DNA from: Trileptium ribeirensis
Taxonomy: Eukaryota; Nematoda; Enoplea; Enoplida; Thoracostomopsidae
DNA length: 64,000 nt
Direction: 5' to 3'
NCBI GenBank assembly: GCA_030248225.1
Contig: JASANE010024863.1
Span: 1 to 64,000 of the forward strand
In this document: positions 10,362-20,739 of the stretch, piece after piece
Layout: every line of letters starts with the position of its first letter
Numbering within the stretch: the stretch's first letter is position 1
Notes under the pieces: model-generated
Database searches by the model: none
Seen by the model: only the letters and a program-made list of their open reading frames with translations
What the model was told of the DNA's origin: nothing
Position numbers and translations under genes: made by a program

Positions 10362-10512
10362 GTCAGGGAGCGATGACTCAGGCGGTAAAGCGTCTGCTTG
10401 CGAATCCAAGAACGGGAGGTCGTGGATTCAAATTCCACCTCTTCCAGACTTTTCAGCCGGCAGTTTTTCGATTCCTTCGTCTTTAAGCTCCTATCGCTCT
10501 GCCTAAAATAAA
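10362..10512 (+). mobile_element. tRNA-derived SINE, copy 1
   Basis: SINEs are short retroelements transcribed by RNA polymerase III and moved by LINE enzymes. The head (about 10366-10446) is tRNA-like. A box-A-like phrase is followed by a T-arm in which GTGGA and TCCAC pair around TTCAAAT, the position of the pol III B box. The first and last seven bases of this head pair imperfectly like an acceptor stem. The tail (10447-10512: TTTTCAG, then TTTTTCGATTCCTTCGTC, then CCTATCGC) recurs in two further copies downstream, which distinguishes this from a true tRNA gene. Confidence 0.75.
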
Positions 10513-10574
10513 AATATATTACATAACAGTCACTGACGCTGTCGAATGTAACGGCTTTACAATAGTTATTAAGT

Positions 10575-10742
10575 CGGGCAGGGATAGGTCAGTCGGTGGA
10601 GCACATGTTTGCGGATTTAAGAGCGGCTGGTCGTGGGTTAGTGTCAGAATGTTGAAGGTCGCAGGTTCGAAGTATGTTTAAACCAACATCTAGCGGGCTG
10701 TTTTTAATATCGCTTCGACGTTAAGAACATATCGCTAGGACC
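10575..10742 (+). mobile_element. tRNA-derived SINE, copy 2 (with internal insertion)
   Basis: This copy has the same architecture as the neighbouring SINE: an A-box-like start (GGTCAGTCGGTGGAGCAC), a TTTGCGGATTTAAGAGC anticodon-arm region, and a B-box-like GGTCGCAGGTTCGAAG. About 20 extra bases with a repeated GGTCG phrase lie between the arms, so the tRNA fold is broken. The tail (GCTGTTTTTAATATCGCTTC, then TTAAGAACATATCGC) matches the tail of copy 1 with changes. Confidence 0.65.
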
Positions 10743-10998
10743 AAATCAAAATTTTTTTATAACGTGAAGGTCGTTCGCTGTTTGTATTCTGCTCCCGTCT
10801 CGCCGAATCCAGAGTTATAGCCACGCCTCTCACATCACATGTTTGCCGAAAGAGAAAACGTAATACACCTATAGTAGTTGGGAAGACATAAATCTCACAT
10901 TAGTACTATAAAATAATTTTTAGCGGGTTTAGGTTTGGTTTAAGTATAGATTTTGGCTTAGCGTTAGGTTTTATCCGATTATGGAATAGCAAAAATTA
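10743..10998. other. No recognisable feature
   Basis: AT-rich spacer. It ends in an isolated ATTATTGAGCGGAGCTCTT phrase (10996-11012) that duplicates the start of the family A repeat 130 bases further on. Confidence 0.45.
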
Positions 10999-11128
10999 TT
11001 GAGCGGAGCTCTTGATTAGATATAGATTTCCATGTTTTGATAGTTTCATTTCCCAAAATACACTTCCCTTGGGCTATGTCCAGAATACTTTTGTATTTTA
11101 TCATAAAATCTATCCCAAATATATATTA

Positions 11129-11625
11129 TTGAGCGGAGCTCTTATTATTATTATTACTCTTATTAAGCCGAGCGAAGCGAGTTTATTTTCTGTCTGGGAG
11201 TAAAAAGGTCGATGTCCGTCCGTTCGTTCGTTGGTTCGTTTGGTCCGGCGGATCTCAAGAACCACTGAACGGATTTTAAAAAACTTTTTTTTGTTTGAAA
11301 GTCTATCATGTCTGAGTGTTTACCTGATAATTGGGATTAAAAAATTTTGAGTGGTTAATTAGTAATTAGCGAATTGTTAATTTTAGGCAGCTAAAATAGA
11401 GAATTTAGCAATATTTGTGTTATTTATTGAAATAGAATCGTTTCGATCAAACCATTATAGGGTTTTTGGGCAGGGTTTTTGGGTCGAAGAATTCAAATAT
11501 AATATTTTTACCAATGATAAAGCCCTATGCCCTATGCAATGTAGTTACAAGAACATAAAATTGAGTACATTCGTAATGTCACAGCCCAAGCTCCGCTCAC
11601 AAATGTAGTTCCACTACCGACTAGT
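11129..11625 (+). mobile_element. Family A repeat, copy 1 (Helitron-like ends, non-autonomous)
   Basis: About 0.5 kb and without coding capacity. It starts TTGAGCGGAGCTC. Its right part reads AAGCTCCGCTC, then a small hairpin (GTAGT-TCC-ACTAC) and the end CCGACTAGT. The GAGCGGAGCT near the start is inverted as AGCTCCGCTC near the end. In between lie the (TCCG/TTCG)n tract, a CTCAAGAACCACTGAACG phrase and an AT-rich half. Four other copies share this structure: 26207-26646 minus, 31052-31476, 42032-42473 and 47362-47794. The hairpin followed by CTAG-T resembles a Helitron 3' end. This assignment is an inference because no Rep/helicase gene is present. Confidence 0.75.
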
Positions 11626-11717
11626 TGAATATGTATAATGCAGTGTATAAAAAATATAGATCAGTGGTCCATCGTGAAACGACCGGAGGATGTCGAATAT
11701 AGCAACTGTATATACGC

Positions 11718-11872
11718 CCAGCTGCTGTGAGATTTGGCTTGGAGAGCTCAGACGGCAGGCGGTCTGCTTACGGATTCAAAAGCAGACAGAAGGTTGTAGG
11801 TTCGAATTTCACCCCAGCTCACCTTTTCAGGCTGCGTTTTACCGTCGTTTTTAAGGCCCTATCGGAAGGCAA
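11718..11872 (+). mobile_element. tRNA-derived SINE, copy 3
   Basis: The best-preserved SINE head of the three. A perfect eight-base-pair stem pairs GTCTGCTT with AAGCAGAC around ACGGATTCAA (11762-11787) in the anticodon-arm position. It is followed by the B-box phrase AGGTTCGAATTTC. The tail (CTTTTCAG, GTCGTTTTTAAGG, CCCTATCGG) matches the tails of the two copies near 10.4 and 10.6 kb. The head looks Ser/Leu-tRNA-like only in a general way; I do not assign the parent tRNA. Confidence 0.75.
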
Positions 11873-11874
11873 AC

Positions 11875-12520
11875 ATCAATATTTATCTATTATAAGGGAA
11901 ATTCGATTTTAACGCCGTTTTTCCGAACCAGAATCATACCTGAGCGCCTGGGCGGGTATCTGAATCAAAATTTTGTGCCTGTCTAATGGCTAACATTAAT
12001 AGTTACTATTTTTATGTTTTTAACAAGCTTAAAGTTAGCTTTCACCTGGGTGCTAGGTATAACCTAAATTGCTAAACATCTGCATGTGCTCAGCAAAAGT
12101 AGCAATGGTCAAGAAAAATTTGATTTTTCTAAGTTTTTGAAAACAGTATTAACAGTAGTTGTGAGTATGAGGTGGCAGATAAATGTCATTTTCAGTATTA
12201 TATAGTAGGATAGGACATATCTCATGCAAAGCTTATTTCAATTTTCATTTTGCCTGGCACGGCTTTTGTGCGTAAGACTTCTTGTATCAGTCGGAACCTT
12301 AATCAACTAGCTTTAACTTTAATTCTGATGCTGGGTTGATCCCATCTGCTCCGCTAAGTAATATATCGCTCAGCTGGACCTTCTGACCTTTTCCAGTCAA
12401 GCGCTGGTGGTGAAACGTGTTAAACGCGACAAAAAGCCCCTCCTCCGGAGTTTGATTACTACTGGAAAAATGTCAGAATGAAATAACTGTGTAGGCATCT
12501 CACACATAGCATCAATAGTA
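11875..12520. other. No recognisable feature
   Basis: Unannotated DNA leading into the duplicated exon-like unit. No open frame of interest. Confidence 0.4.
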
Positions 12521-13030
12521 TATACTATTGCGGAAAATACTGCTATATAGTTATTAACGAAAGTAGGACTCTTCCTTCCTTTTTTAAAGTAATAATATGT
12601 TTTTCATGAATGTCACGATTAACAGAACGATTTTTGTTCTGTCTTACAGTTCTATTTTAGTGGCCATGGGAACCATCAAGCTGGGGCAAACCATGGCAAA
12701 AAGCGAACTTTCGGTCATAAAGATGGACCTGGGGTGTGGCCCCGCCCAGGTAAACAAATGATGTACATAATTATATATACTGTTGCGGAAAATACTGGTA
12801 CTTAGCTAAAATTAAAAAAGTAACTAGGACGCTTCCATCCTGTCTTAAAGTAATATTGTGTTTTTCACGGATGTCGCGATTAATAGGACGATTTGGGTTT
12901 TGTCTTGTAGTTTTATCTCAGTGGCCATGGGAACCATCAAGCCGAGGCAATCTATGGCAAAAGCGAACTGTCGGTCATAAAGATATACATGTGGTGTGCC
13001 CTGTCTAGGAAAACAACTAATGTACACAAA
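12521..13030 (+). repeat. Tandem duplication of a 256-bp unit with an exon-like core
   Basis: Two adjacent copies (about 12521-12776 and 12777-13030) both begin ATATACTRTTGCGGAAAATAC. Both contain a T-rich stretch ending in TTGTCTTAYAG or TTGTCTTGTAG, followed by about 100 bases starting at TTTTAGTGGCCATGGGAACC. In the first copy the 100-base core (12650-12749) is bordered by a canonical acceptor (ttacAG) and donor (CAG/gtaaac). In the second the donor has become AGgaaaac and one A is lost inside. The layout is that of a duplicated intron-exon-intron segment with the second exon decaying. Confidence 0.6.
12650..12749 (+). other. Candidate internal exon, 100 bp, unknown gene
   Basis: The segment is bounded by a pyrimidine-rich acceptor and a consensus donor. 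Two of its frames are open. One reads YFSGHGNHQAGANHGKKR and onwards; the other reads SILVAMGTIKLGQTMAKSEL and onwards. The duplicate downstream does not clearly favour either, because it carries a one-base deletion after MAK. I recognise no protein family in either frame. It could also be part of a non-coding transcript or chance. No neighbouring exon could be found by eye. Confidence 0.35.
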
Positions 13031-13114
13031 GTCTTTTGTATTGTTATATTTGCTGGACATTAGTTCTTTCCGACCCGACCCAAATGTAACTAACCAAATT
13101 AGATAGCTGTATAT

Positions 13115-13352
13115 CAGGGAATAACCGGAACCGTCTATTTAAACCAAAACCGGAACCTGGTCCTCGAAACTTATATATACTAAAACAGATCAATGAAGAA
13201 ATGAAGGTACAGTGAATTTAACATTATTAAAAATAACTTTTACGTTAAACTTAATGTATTGTGATGACATCATTGCCTCTCTGTAATTTTGAAGAGACTG
13301 AGAAACCTAATAACGTTTCGGTTTTTGGACATCCTGAGAAAAAATGTCTGAG
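13115..13352 (+). mobile_element. Family B (hAT-like) element, 5' fragment
   Basis: It begins CAGGGAATAACCGGAACC, the exact terminal sequence of the complete copies at 33934-35075 and 55383-56557. It follows their order (CTGGTCCTCGAAAC, then AATTTAACATTATTA, then TTTTGAAGAGACTGAG, then GGTTTTTGGACATC) to about 13352, where similarity stops. No right end is present. Non-coding. Confidence 0.75.
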
Positions 13353-13559
13353 CAACTGCGTTTGAGGGGGAAAATTCAGGGAAGAGCCCTATCATCTTTT
13401 CAGCTATAGCCTCTATTGTATTTGGTCCCCTTTTTGTTTTACAGTTTGTGTAATTAGAACATCGCCATTGATATATATTTGTCCTGTTTGTCATAATCTC
13501 ATTATATAATTTCTTGTCGACTAATCATGATATGTGTTAATTTGTCTGTTTATTTACGT
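13353..13559. other. No recognisable feature
   Basis: Short unannotated spacer between a truncated family B element and the tandem block that follows. Confidence 0.4.
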
Positions 13560-14130
13560 GCCTATTGCATGCAGGGAATCAAGAGTTGTCAAAATATGTA
13601 TATACAAGTTTTTCGGTACTCTGAATACGATGGTTTGGTTATTATATAGAGTACAGCTTGAAAATGTCATGCGTTTTCAAAGGTTTGTTATCGGTTTATG
13701 GTGAGCGGGCCCGATTACTGGAATATAGTCTGTCTTCAATTGTATGGCTACGTATTTCATACATCAAGAATGGCCTAGGTAGGTTTTTGGTCTGCTGAAA
13801 CCATTATGGTTTCGTTTTCTAGAGACCGGCGTAAACATTCAATGCATTTTCGGTGGTTTTTAAATCGGAGTTAGTGTCGACGAACTAGACTACAAGCATG
13901 CAGTCTGTTTTTATATATTTGGGTATGATTGAGTACAGAGCATCAAAAATGGTGTATATGCACGTGGGCTTCTAGGTACGCTGAAACAATGCGTCGGTTC
14001 GGGATATTTTCATGGTTTTTCAGAGATTTTCAGTGCGTTTAGGGTCAGTAAACCCGATTTTTTGAACATAGTCTGTTTTCAGTAGTTTGGTTATGCATTG
14101 AATAGAGGGCATCAAGAACGCATCATAGCG
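13560..14130 (+). repeat. Decayed tandem repeat, about 200-bp units
   Basis: Recurring phrases appear in the same order three times: AGTCTGTYTTCA or CAGTCTGTTTTTA, then a GGTTATG or GGGTATG step, then a CATCAAGAA or CATCAAAAA step, then a ctGAAAC phrase, then TTTTC with GGTTTTT, then a CCCGATT-like phrase. Units start near 13725, 13900 and 14070, with a further degraded unit before them (about 13560). The units are too diverged to set borders by eye. Confidence 0.55.
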
Positions 14131-14439
14131 CCCTCACCTGAGATCCGTCTGATGCTCTCTTGGCACCGACGCAGCGGGTATATATAAGTTGACACGGAGC
14201 GAGCGATGCAACCGAAGGTCCTCTTAGCCCGGTAGGACGAAAAGTCGAATAATTTTTTGTTGTTTGTCGATGTAACATATAAATAATCCATGGGTGGGTT
14301 TCAGCAAAATATTTTTGCGCGATAGGAAAAGTGATGACGAACTGTGTTGTAATACCGCGGTAGGAGCTTTGTCCCTATTTTCCGAGTTAAATGATAAAAC
14401 TGATTTTAAGAGATTTTTGCCGAATTGGTTGTACGGCTA

Positions 14440-15607
14440 CTGGAACCGTATATTTAAACCGTATCCGTAACCGGAACCTGGTCTTCGAAATTTATTTATC
14501 GTAAAATAGATGAAGGAAGAAATAAAGGCACAGTGGACTTAAAATGTATTACAAATAACTTTTACATTAAATTTAATGTATTGCGATGGCATTATCTGGA
14601 ATTTTGAAGACACTGAGAAAGCTAATAATGTTTATTTGTTCATCAATGTTTTGGTTTTTGGACCCCCAGAGCAAAAAAATGTCTTCCACTATGCAACTTT
14701 CGCGAATGGCGTCTAACTGAATGTGCTTGTAACATATGGAGCATAGGCATAAACGCCGCCGCAGTCTCAAATTGCCTCGCTTCACTAGACATGTGTTTGT
14801 TACATGTTATTCCGTAAGAAACTTGGAATTATTAGTTTCTATGGTACTAAAAGGCATTAAAACAAGGTATAAATTATTTTCTGATCAGTGGTCCAAGACA
14901 TTGTTTGGACTAGCGATGGGTAATTAGTGCCCATCAGCTACATGATGATGACTTTCTGATCAGAATGCTATAAACGAGACACACTGTAGTACTGCTCGCA
15001 CAGTTCCAATAAATAATTTTCTGATCAGTGGTCTAAGACATTGTTTGGGCTAGCTTTGGGTAACCAGTGCCTATCAGCTACATAATGATGATGACTTTCT
15101 GATCAGAATGTTATAAACGAGACAAACTGTAATAGTGCTCGCACAGTTCCAATAAATACTGTTCTTTAGTAAGAACGTAGTGTCTGGTTCCGTTGCAGAT
15201 ATGTTACTTCACTTCAATGTAGACTGATTTACAAGTTTACAAGCGCACTGGCGGTGTTTGACGCAACTTATGTTAATCTAGCTTACAAATAGATACTTCT
15301 ACATGATCCATACTCTGTCGCCGAGTTCGACCGATTTAATTCTAACACATACCGCAGACCTCTAAATGGGTAAAATAGCTGCTGCAACTAATTGACGTGG
15401 CTTTGTCCTGTTAACAAACTCCTGTAGGTCATGATGAGAAATTCATGCGAAATTATGTGTTCTGCTTATGTTTCTCAGGACAATTTGCTTAGTTAATCTT
15501 GTCTTCTGTTCGACTCTGTTGGAACTTGATCGTTATGTATGTATTATGACATATATTTGACAATGCAAAAATGCGGAAAATTTTAAACATTTTTAGATTA
15601 CTCTCTG
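14440..15607 (+). mobile_element. Family B (hAT-like) element, diverged full-length copy
   Basis: It follows the family from the GGAACCGTATATTTAAACC region to a decayed terminus near CTCTCTG (15601-15607). It lacks the CCGG-rich left tip and right palindromes of the best copies. It contains an internal 140-bp tandem duplication: CTGATCAGTGG occurs at 14881 and 15021, and each is followed by the same TCTGATCAGAATG and CTCGCACAGTTCCAATAAATA steps. No transposase frame is present. Confidence 0.75.
14873..15155 (+). repeat. 140-bp internal tandem duplication in a family B copy
   Basis: Two adjacent copies of the segment from AATTTTCTGATCAGTGGTC to the CAATAAATA step, period 140 bp. The other family B copies have this segment once, so the duplication is private to this copy. 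Confidence 0.85.
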
Positions 15608-16480
15608 CCCTCTGAATAAGTAGTTCTAGGTTAAAACAAGAAAATGCGATATATACCTGTGGTTACTTAGCTGTGGGATGTTCTGTAACGATCTATAACC
15701 TCAACTATTCCAATTTAAAAAATTCGGATCTCCTTCCTTTTGTAAAAATAGCTCTATCGCTAACTAAAAACCGCTATTACGTGTTGAATTACCGTGGGAA
15801 CCAGTCCAGTGGGAAAATATAGGTTTTGCGTCATCTCTGTAATGTGGGTGTTCTGTAACGTGTTTATTTCGTACATAACTTTGCGTGACGGCATAATTCA
15901 TGTGTAATTGTTTTGTTTATTTCATGTGGTTCGTGTATAATACGTGTAACTTTGCATGTGTGATGAAAGTGTGTGTAATTGTTTATTTTGTCCATTGCGT
16001 GTGAGTCGTGTGTATTGTCAGAAAATTGCAATAGTTTTGAGATCAAATTTTCCCAGCACATTACCATAGAATTTTTAAGAACTACAGAAATGGTGTTAAA
16101 GTAGACAGATTTAATTGTATATTGTAGATTAGCAGCAGAATCTATGAAGCAATATCGGAGAGTCCGGATTTTATAACTATATGCCAGTAACAACACAAAC
16201 AGCAAATCTATGCGCATCAGCAATAAAAGTAAGCGTTACAACAGCAGAATAAAGTATTGACGGAGGCACTCGTTAACATAAACAGTACGGAACACTCGGG
16301 TAAATCAATAATCCTGACAACCATTCCACGGTTCGTTCCTTTCGAACCAACGACCGAACTTTGTCCAGATTATTAGGCAAGCACGTTTCAGTACGTTTGT
16401 CGGCGCCAATTGGATTCACGAAGGCAAACAATCACGTGTTTTCCTCACCAATCAACAAGACGCTTGCGAATCTCGCGTCT
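15608..16480. other. Unannotated; GTGT-rich tract at 15880-16020
   Basis: Contains a tract of loosely repeated GTGTAATTGTTTTGT-like phrases (about 15890-16020). A 119-codon minus-strand open frame (16223-15864) across it is probably compositional. The part next to 16480 may include the 5' portion or LTR of the Gypsy relic, but no LTR pair could be seen. Confidence 0.4.
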
Positions 16481-16485
16481 CAACA

Positions 16486-18425
16486 ATGTCCCGCAACGCC
16501 GTGAATGATTGTAGCCTTGAGGACTGGTGTCCCACATGCGGTCTCAAATCGATACAACGTGTTACGTTGTCTGTTAAAAGGCTTCATGTTTTGGTAACTC
16601 TTCCGAAATGTCACGTAAACTGGGCTAATCAATTCCCGAGCATCCGACAGGACATGGTAGCCTGTGATTTCGCGGTGATCAACGACCTGCTTGATGAAGC
16701 GATGAGGACTCGCTTCACTTGCTCAATTGGTAACGAGCACGTATTGAAGGCGCTATTTAATGTGGGCGACGATGAACTGACTTTCGGCAGAGCTATCACA
16801 ATCGCAACAGAGGTTGATGATGTCGCAAAGGTGGTCAAGGAGACGTGCGTACAGTGGTAGGCAACAACCGTTCAACGTAAATTGGATCAAATCGTACCAA
16901 TGCTAAGGACAAGTTCCAAGTTCGATTCCGAAATTGAAATCAGGACCTTCAAGGCCCCGAAGGTTTTATTTCCCGGAAAGCATGTGTGGGCACTGTGGTA
17001 AAGCGAGGTCATTCGGGAAAAACGCAGTATGCTATCACTGCAGCATGAAAGGTCATATCAACCAGTTTGTCCACAGTGCGAACGGAAATGCGAATCAGTA
17101 AAAACAATTTTTAGTCGCAACAGGGGAGTAGTCAAAAAGCTCATTCCTTTACCTCAACTATACAAATCGCTATGTTTGGATGAAATAGAGCTTTTCTTCG
17201 ACGAGGACACCGGTTCTGGAGAAAATTTCTGCCCGGAAGAAACGTGGACAACTCCGGGCAATCCGCTTTTAAATGTGGTGCTATGAAGGTGCAAGTGGAT
17301 CAATTCTACCGCCCTGGGAAAACTCAAAAGCGATGTCGTCTTTGCTGGTACTGCAGAAGCAACACCTTAGGAGGTGGAATTCATTGTGGCAAGCATACCT
17401 GGTTTTAATCTTATGGGCCAGGCTCCCATCGGTCAGTGGTGCGTTGATCTAATGTCGTCAACCGCTTACAATACTGGTAACAGTAAGCCCTAATGTCAAT
17501 CAAACGATGCAACATCGGTGTCGCAATTTGTGTAGCAAATTCCTGGATCTGTTTATAAATCGGAGTTGAATTCTCAACTCAAGTCTCTTCGTCAACACAT
17601 TCCTCTGCTCGAAACCTGATGGACAAATTTTAGGTGGTGGTTACGATTTCACAAAACTCGATCTGGCTGATGCTTACAAGCAGATAAAGCTCAGTCTGGA
17701 AACTCAAATACGACTCGCGCTTAGCACACACAAGGGGTGTTGTTCCAGCTACGGCTACTGTTTGGAATCAAGTCGGCACCTGGATATTTTCAGAAGATCG
17801 TGGAACAACTCACTAGCCACCTCGATGACGCGGCAGTTTACTTGAATCTTATTTTGATCAGTGGTACCAATGTAGACGAGTACCTCCGAAATCTGCGAGC
17901 GCTTTCTAACGCTTTCATGATAAAGGCCTCCGTTGCGAGAAATGTGTTTTCGCTTAGGGCACGCGCTCTCCGAGCAGGGAATTACTAAAGGCTCAAGGCC
18001 GATACGGTTCAGAAAATTTCAGCGCCCACGGATGTTTCTAACCTGAAGTTGTTTTTAGGTTCGGCACAATTTTGCGGTAAATTCATTGCAAACCTTGCAA
18101 CTTTTACGGAACCGTCACGGCGGCTGCCCGAGAAACATGTTTAGTGGTCTTGGGGAAAACAGGAACAAACGGCATTTCAAAATCTCAAAGATTTGCTGTT
18201 CTACTGGTGCATTTTGATTCCTCTCTTCCTACTGGTATCTCATGCGACGCTTCAAACATTGGTCTCAGAGCGGTTTTGTTCGATACAGATGGTAGCGAAC
18301 GTCTCCTCGCTAACGCTTTAAAAATTCTCACCAGGGCGCAACGCAATTATGCATCATTCACAGAGAAGTGCGTGCACGAATTGCACACCGCGAGCTATTG
18401 CAACGACCATGTTTTATGGAAATGA
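16486..18425 (+). pseudogene. Ty3/Gypsy-type LTR retrotransposon relic (gag-pol)
   Basis: A degenerate internal region of a Ty3/Gypsy element. Gag-like sequence (16486-16857) has LLDEAMRTRFTCSIGNEHV and TFGRAITIATEV. It is followed by zinc knuckles near 16983-17060 (CGHCGKARSF, then CYHCSMKGH), with the first histidine lost. A protease-like FIVASIPGFNLMG lies near 17385. RT begins at FTKLDLADAYKQIKL (about 17648). A frame change leads to FGIKSAPGYFQKIVEQL (17737 onward) and YLNLILISG, where the catalytic YLDD has become YLNL. RNase H-like sequence (18144-18425) has FDSSLPTGISCDASNIG and YASFTEKCV. It ends abruptly at 18425; no integrase or LTR is seen. Multiple stops and frameshifts make it inactive. 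Confidence 0.85.
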
Positions 18426-18429
18426 TATT

Positions 18430-18725
18430 GCCATGACATTACGTTGATATAAACAAAGTGGCATCAATAGCGAAAGCTAAGAATATTGGTGCTACAATAT
18501 CGTTTGATGATATTGCACTCGCAATAGCTCAAGCTAAACATTGCTGTCACATTAAATTTGTTTTGTATTGCACTGTCAATAGCGTAAGCTAGAAATATCG
18601 CTGCTGCAACAATATTGTCTTATATTGCATTACAGCAACAACGTCGAGCTATTGCTGCGTCAAAGGACAACTGTCGTTATTGTTGCAACAATACATTTCT
18701 CGCAAACATTGCTGCGACAATAGAT
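18430..18725 (+). repeat. Diverged tandem repeat of about 58 bp
   Basis: Units of the type CAATAGCG(T)AAGCTA, then AATATYGNTGCTRCAA, then an ATATTGCAC step. They start near 18465, 18523, 18577 and 18632, and further degraded units run to about 18725. The block begins exactly where the Gypsy relic stops, so the two junctions may share one rearrangement. Confidence 0.65.
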
Positions 18726-18794
18726 TGTTCCAGAGCATGGAAGCGACAAATAAAAATATTTTGTGATTTTGAGTCTACTAAAAACCCGATTTGA

Positions 18795-18895
18795 CTCAAC
18801 CCAGCAGCATAAATAATGAAAAATCACATTAACCCAGCTACATAGAGGGGGAATCGCTCTACAAAATGAGCCCAATATCATATGGTTGGAGGGGT
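18795..18895 (+). repeat. Dispersed repeat H, copy 1
   Basis: A segment from CAGCAGCATAAATAATGA through CCCAGCTACAT to CGCTCTACAAAATGAGC and CCAATATCA recurs at 62184-62283 on the same strand. Non-coding and of unknown class. A low-complexity T/A tract follows to about 18975. Confidence 0.65.
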
Positions 18896-19154
18896 TCATA
18901 CTTTATTTTTTATTTTCATTTATTATTGTTTATTTATTTTATTCATTTTATTTTGTCTTTATTTTTATGCGTTTATGAATTTATAGCCATATAAAACAAG
19001 GGTGTATGGAGGGTACCCTCAGCCCCAGTAGGAGCCGAAGGCATAGGCGCCGGCTAAGTCCGTCCAACGACTTCCAAGGCCCTCGAGCTGACCCTATCTG
19101 GGAGGCCGAATGTTTTCGCCAGAATGCAACACGTCAAAGCTATATATACTAAAA

Positions 19155-19295
19155 CTCTATCGAGATTGAAGAACGTAGTGAAGCATAGGTACACCTACGT
19201 CTTTTGCGTGCACCGCCAATAGCTCTCGATAGCAGCTATATGTGGATAATGTTAGAACAAAACTAGCACTGGCTATCTGTTTCCCATGTCGGAAA
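19155..19295 (+). repeat. Dispersed repeat G, copy 1
   Basis: The stretch ACTCTATCGAGATTG, then AGAACGTAG, then AGGTACACCTACG, then AGCTCTCGATA, then CTATATGTGGATA, then GTTAGAACAAA and TGTTTCCCAT recurs in the same order, inverted, at 48108-48262. The class is unknown. Confidence 0.7.
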
Positions 19296-20735
19296 CATAT
19301 AGGTCGGATTATATTAATATTCCTCATCCCGACTTTGTGACTGCCTCAAATTTGTGAACGGTACTTAACTATGCCTTGTTGTTATCTTACAATGAGTACA
19401 TTTTGTTAAAATGGAGTGTTACCACAACGAGCATAATTTTCTCAAAAAGCGTCTAGCTGATCAAGAAATTATTTCCGTCACTCATAACCCATCAATGCAT
19501 TAGTGAATCTAAAGTGGCACCTGCTGACCCCTGCTTCCGAAGTATGATTTTCTGCCTAAATTTTCACGAAACCAACGCAAATTAGATACATTTTGATTAT
19601 GTCTATTTTGGGTCCATTGTGAATTATCGTTAAGGCATCGTAACATCAATCTCGTTGTCTGATATATAATTTGAATTACGCTGCGCCTGTTCTAATTGGT
19701 ATATTGTCGATATTTAATTCTGTGGTGAAAATTAAGGTTTAAGTTTATTAAAGCTTCCAGTTTGGTACAACGTAAAGAGCTTTACAATTTCTCTCATCGA
19801 GCGTCACTGACTTGCAGCGATTTGCTAACGGAATCACAAAAGTTGGTAATAAGCTGTCGCATTAGGTCTCAGATCTAGAATTATGTATCACTACAGGAGT
19901 AATTATAGTTGCGGTTCTGACAGACATAGTGCTAAAGTTCCAGCGAAGCCCAAAATCGGACACAAACCGGAAATTCCTGCTAAAAACTATTGCGAACTTT
20001 CTCACATTTCTGTGTAGGCAATTGCATCTGATAGCTAATAGCTAACCGGGTACCAGACTTTTATAGTTCTTATAAGCGATGTATTCGGCCAAGTACATAT
20101 ATTTACGACTTTCTACTTAGGTATTCAGGTACCCGGATTTCTCATACCCAGGTACTTGAATAAATAAACTAAATTATATATCCCAAAGCCGTAAATGATC
20201 CACTAACTTTACCATCCGACCAAATTATCCGAATGTCTTGAGTAACTTATCCGAATGTCCTAAGTACCCACTACCTTTGGTAGTTTTTGTAAACGTTGTA
20301 TCCAGCCAAGTTTACATATAGTTACGACTTTAATTTAGGCACCCAATGCACTAAACTACCCAGTAACTTTGGAAGCTCTTGTGTCCAGTCACAGCTAACG
20401 TGTCTGATGACGTTCAACATGGTGTTAAATTCTTATTTAAGGTTTGTAGGCTGCAAGCGTGCTTACCTAATATAAAATATATTTTGTGGTATGTTCAGAA
20501 TGATAAGGTTGCGGTTTAGAGAGATTTTAGAACCAGGTTTTAATCTTGTTCCTAGAATTAGGGTGTTAAAAGATTATTTAAAGGGTTGCATCGTGAGCTT
20601 TAGGGCCTCAGTTTGCACGTACAATCGGTGAATCAAGACTCGTAACTTACGTGATCGTACAACCGGATTTCCTATGTGTCCACATTTAATGTAAGTGTTC
20701 TTGAATGTTTATTGATTTATATTTACGTCTACATT
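19296..20735. other. No recognisable feature
   Basis: About 1.4 kb of unannotated DNA. Around 20060-20350 two loosely similar phrases (GTATTCGGCCAAG near 20078 and GTATCCAGCCAAG near 20298, each followed by TACATAT or TTACGACTTT) suggest a diverged duplication of about 220 bases. No coding signal. Confidence 0.4.
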
Positions 20736-20739
20736 TGCA

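Noticed and set aside
10366..10446. A functional tRNA gene
   Set aside because: The acceptor and D arms do not fold properly, and the sequence carries a tail shared with two other copies, so it is a SINE head.
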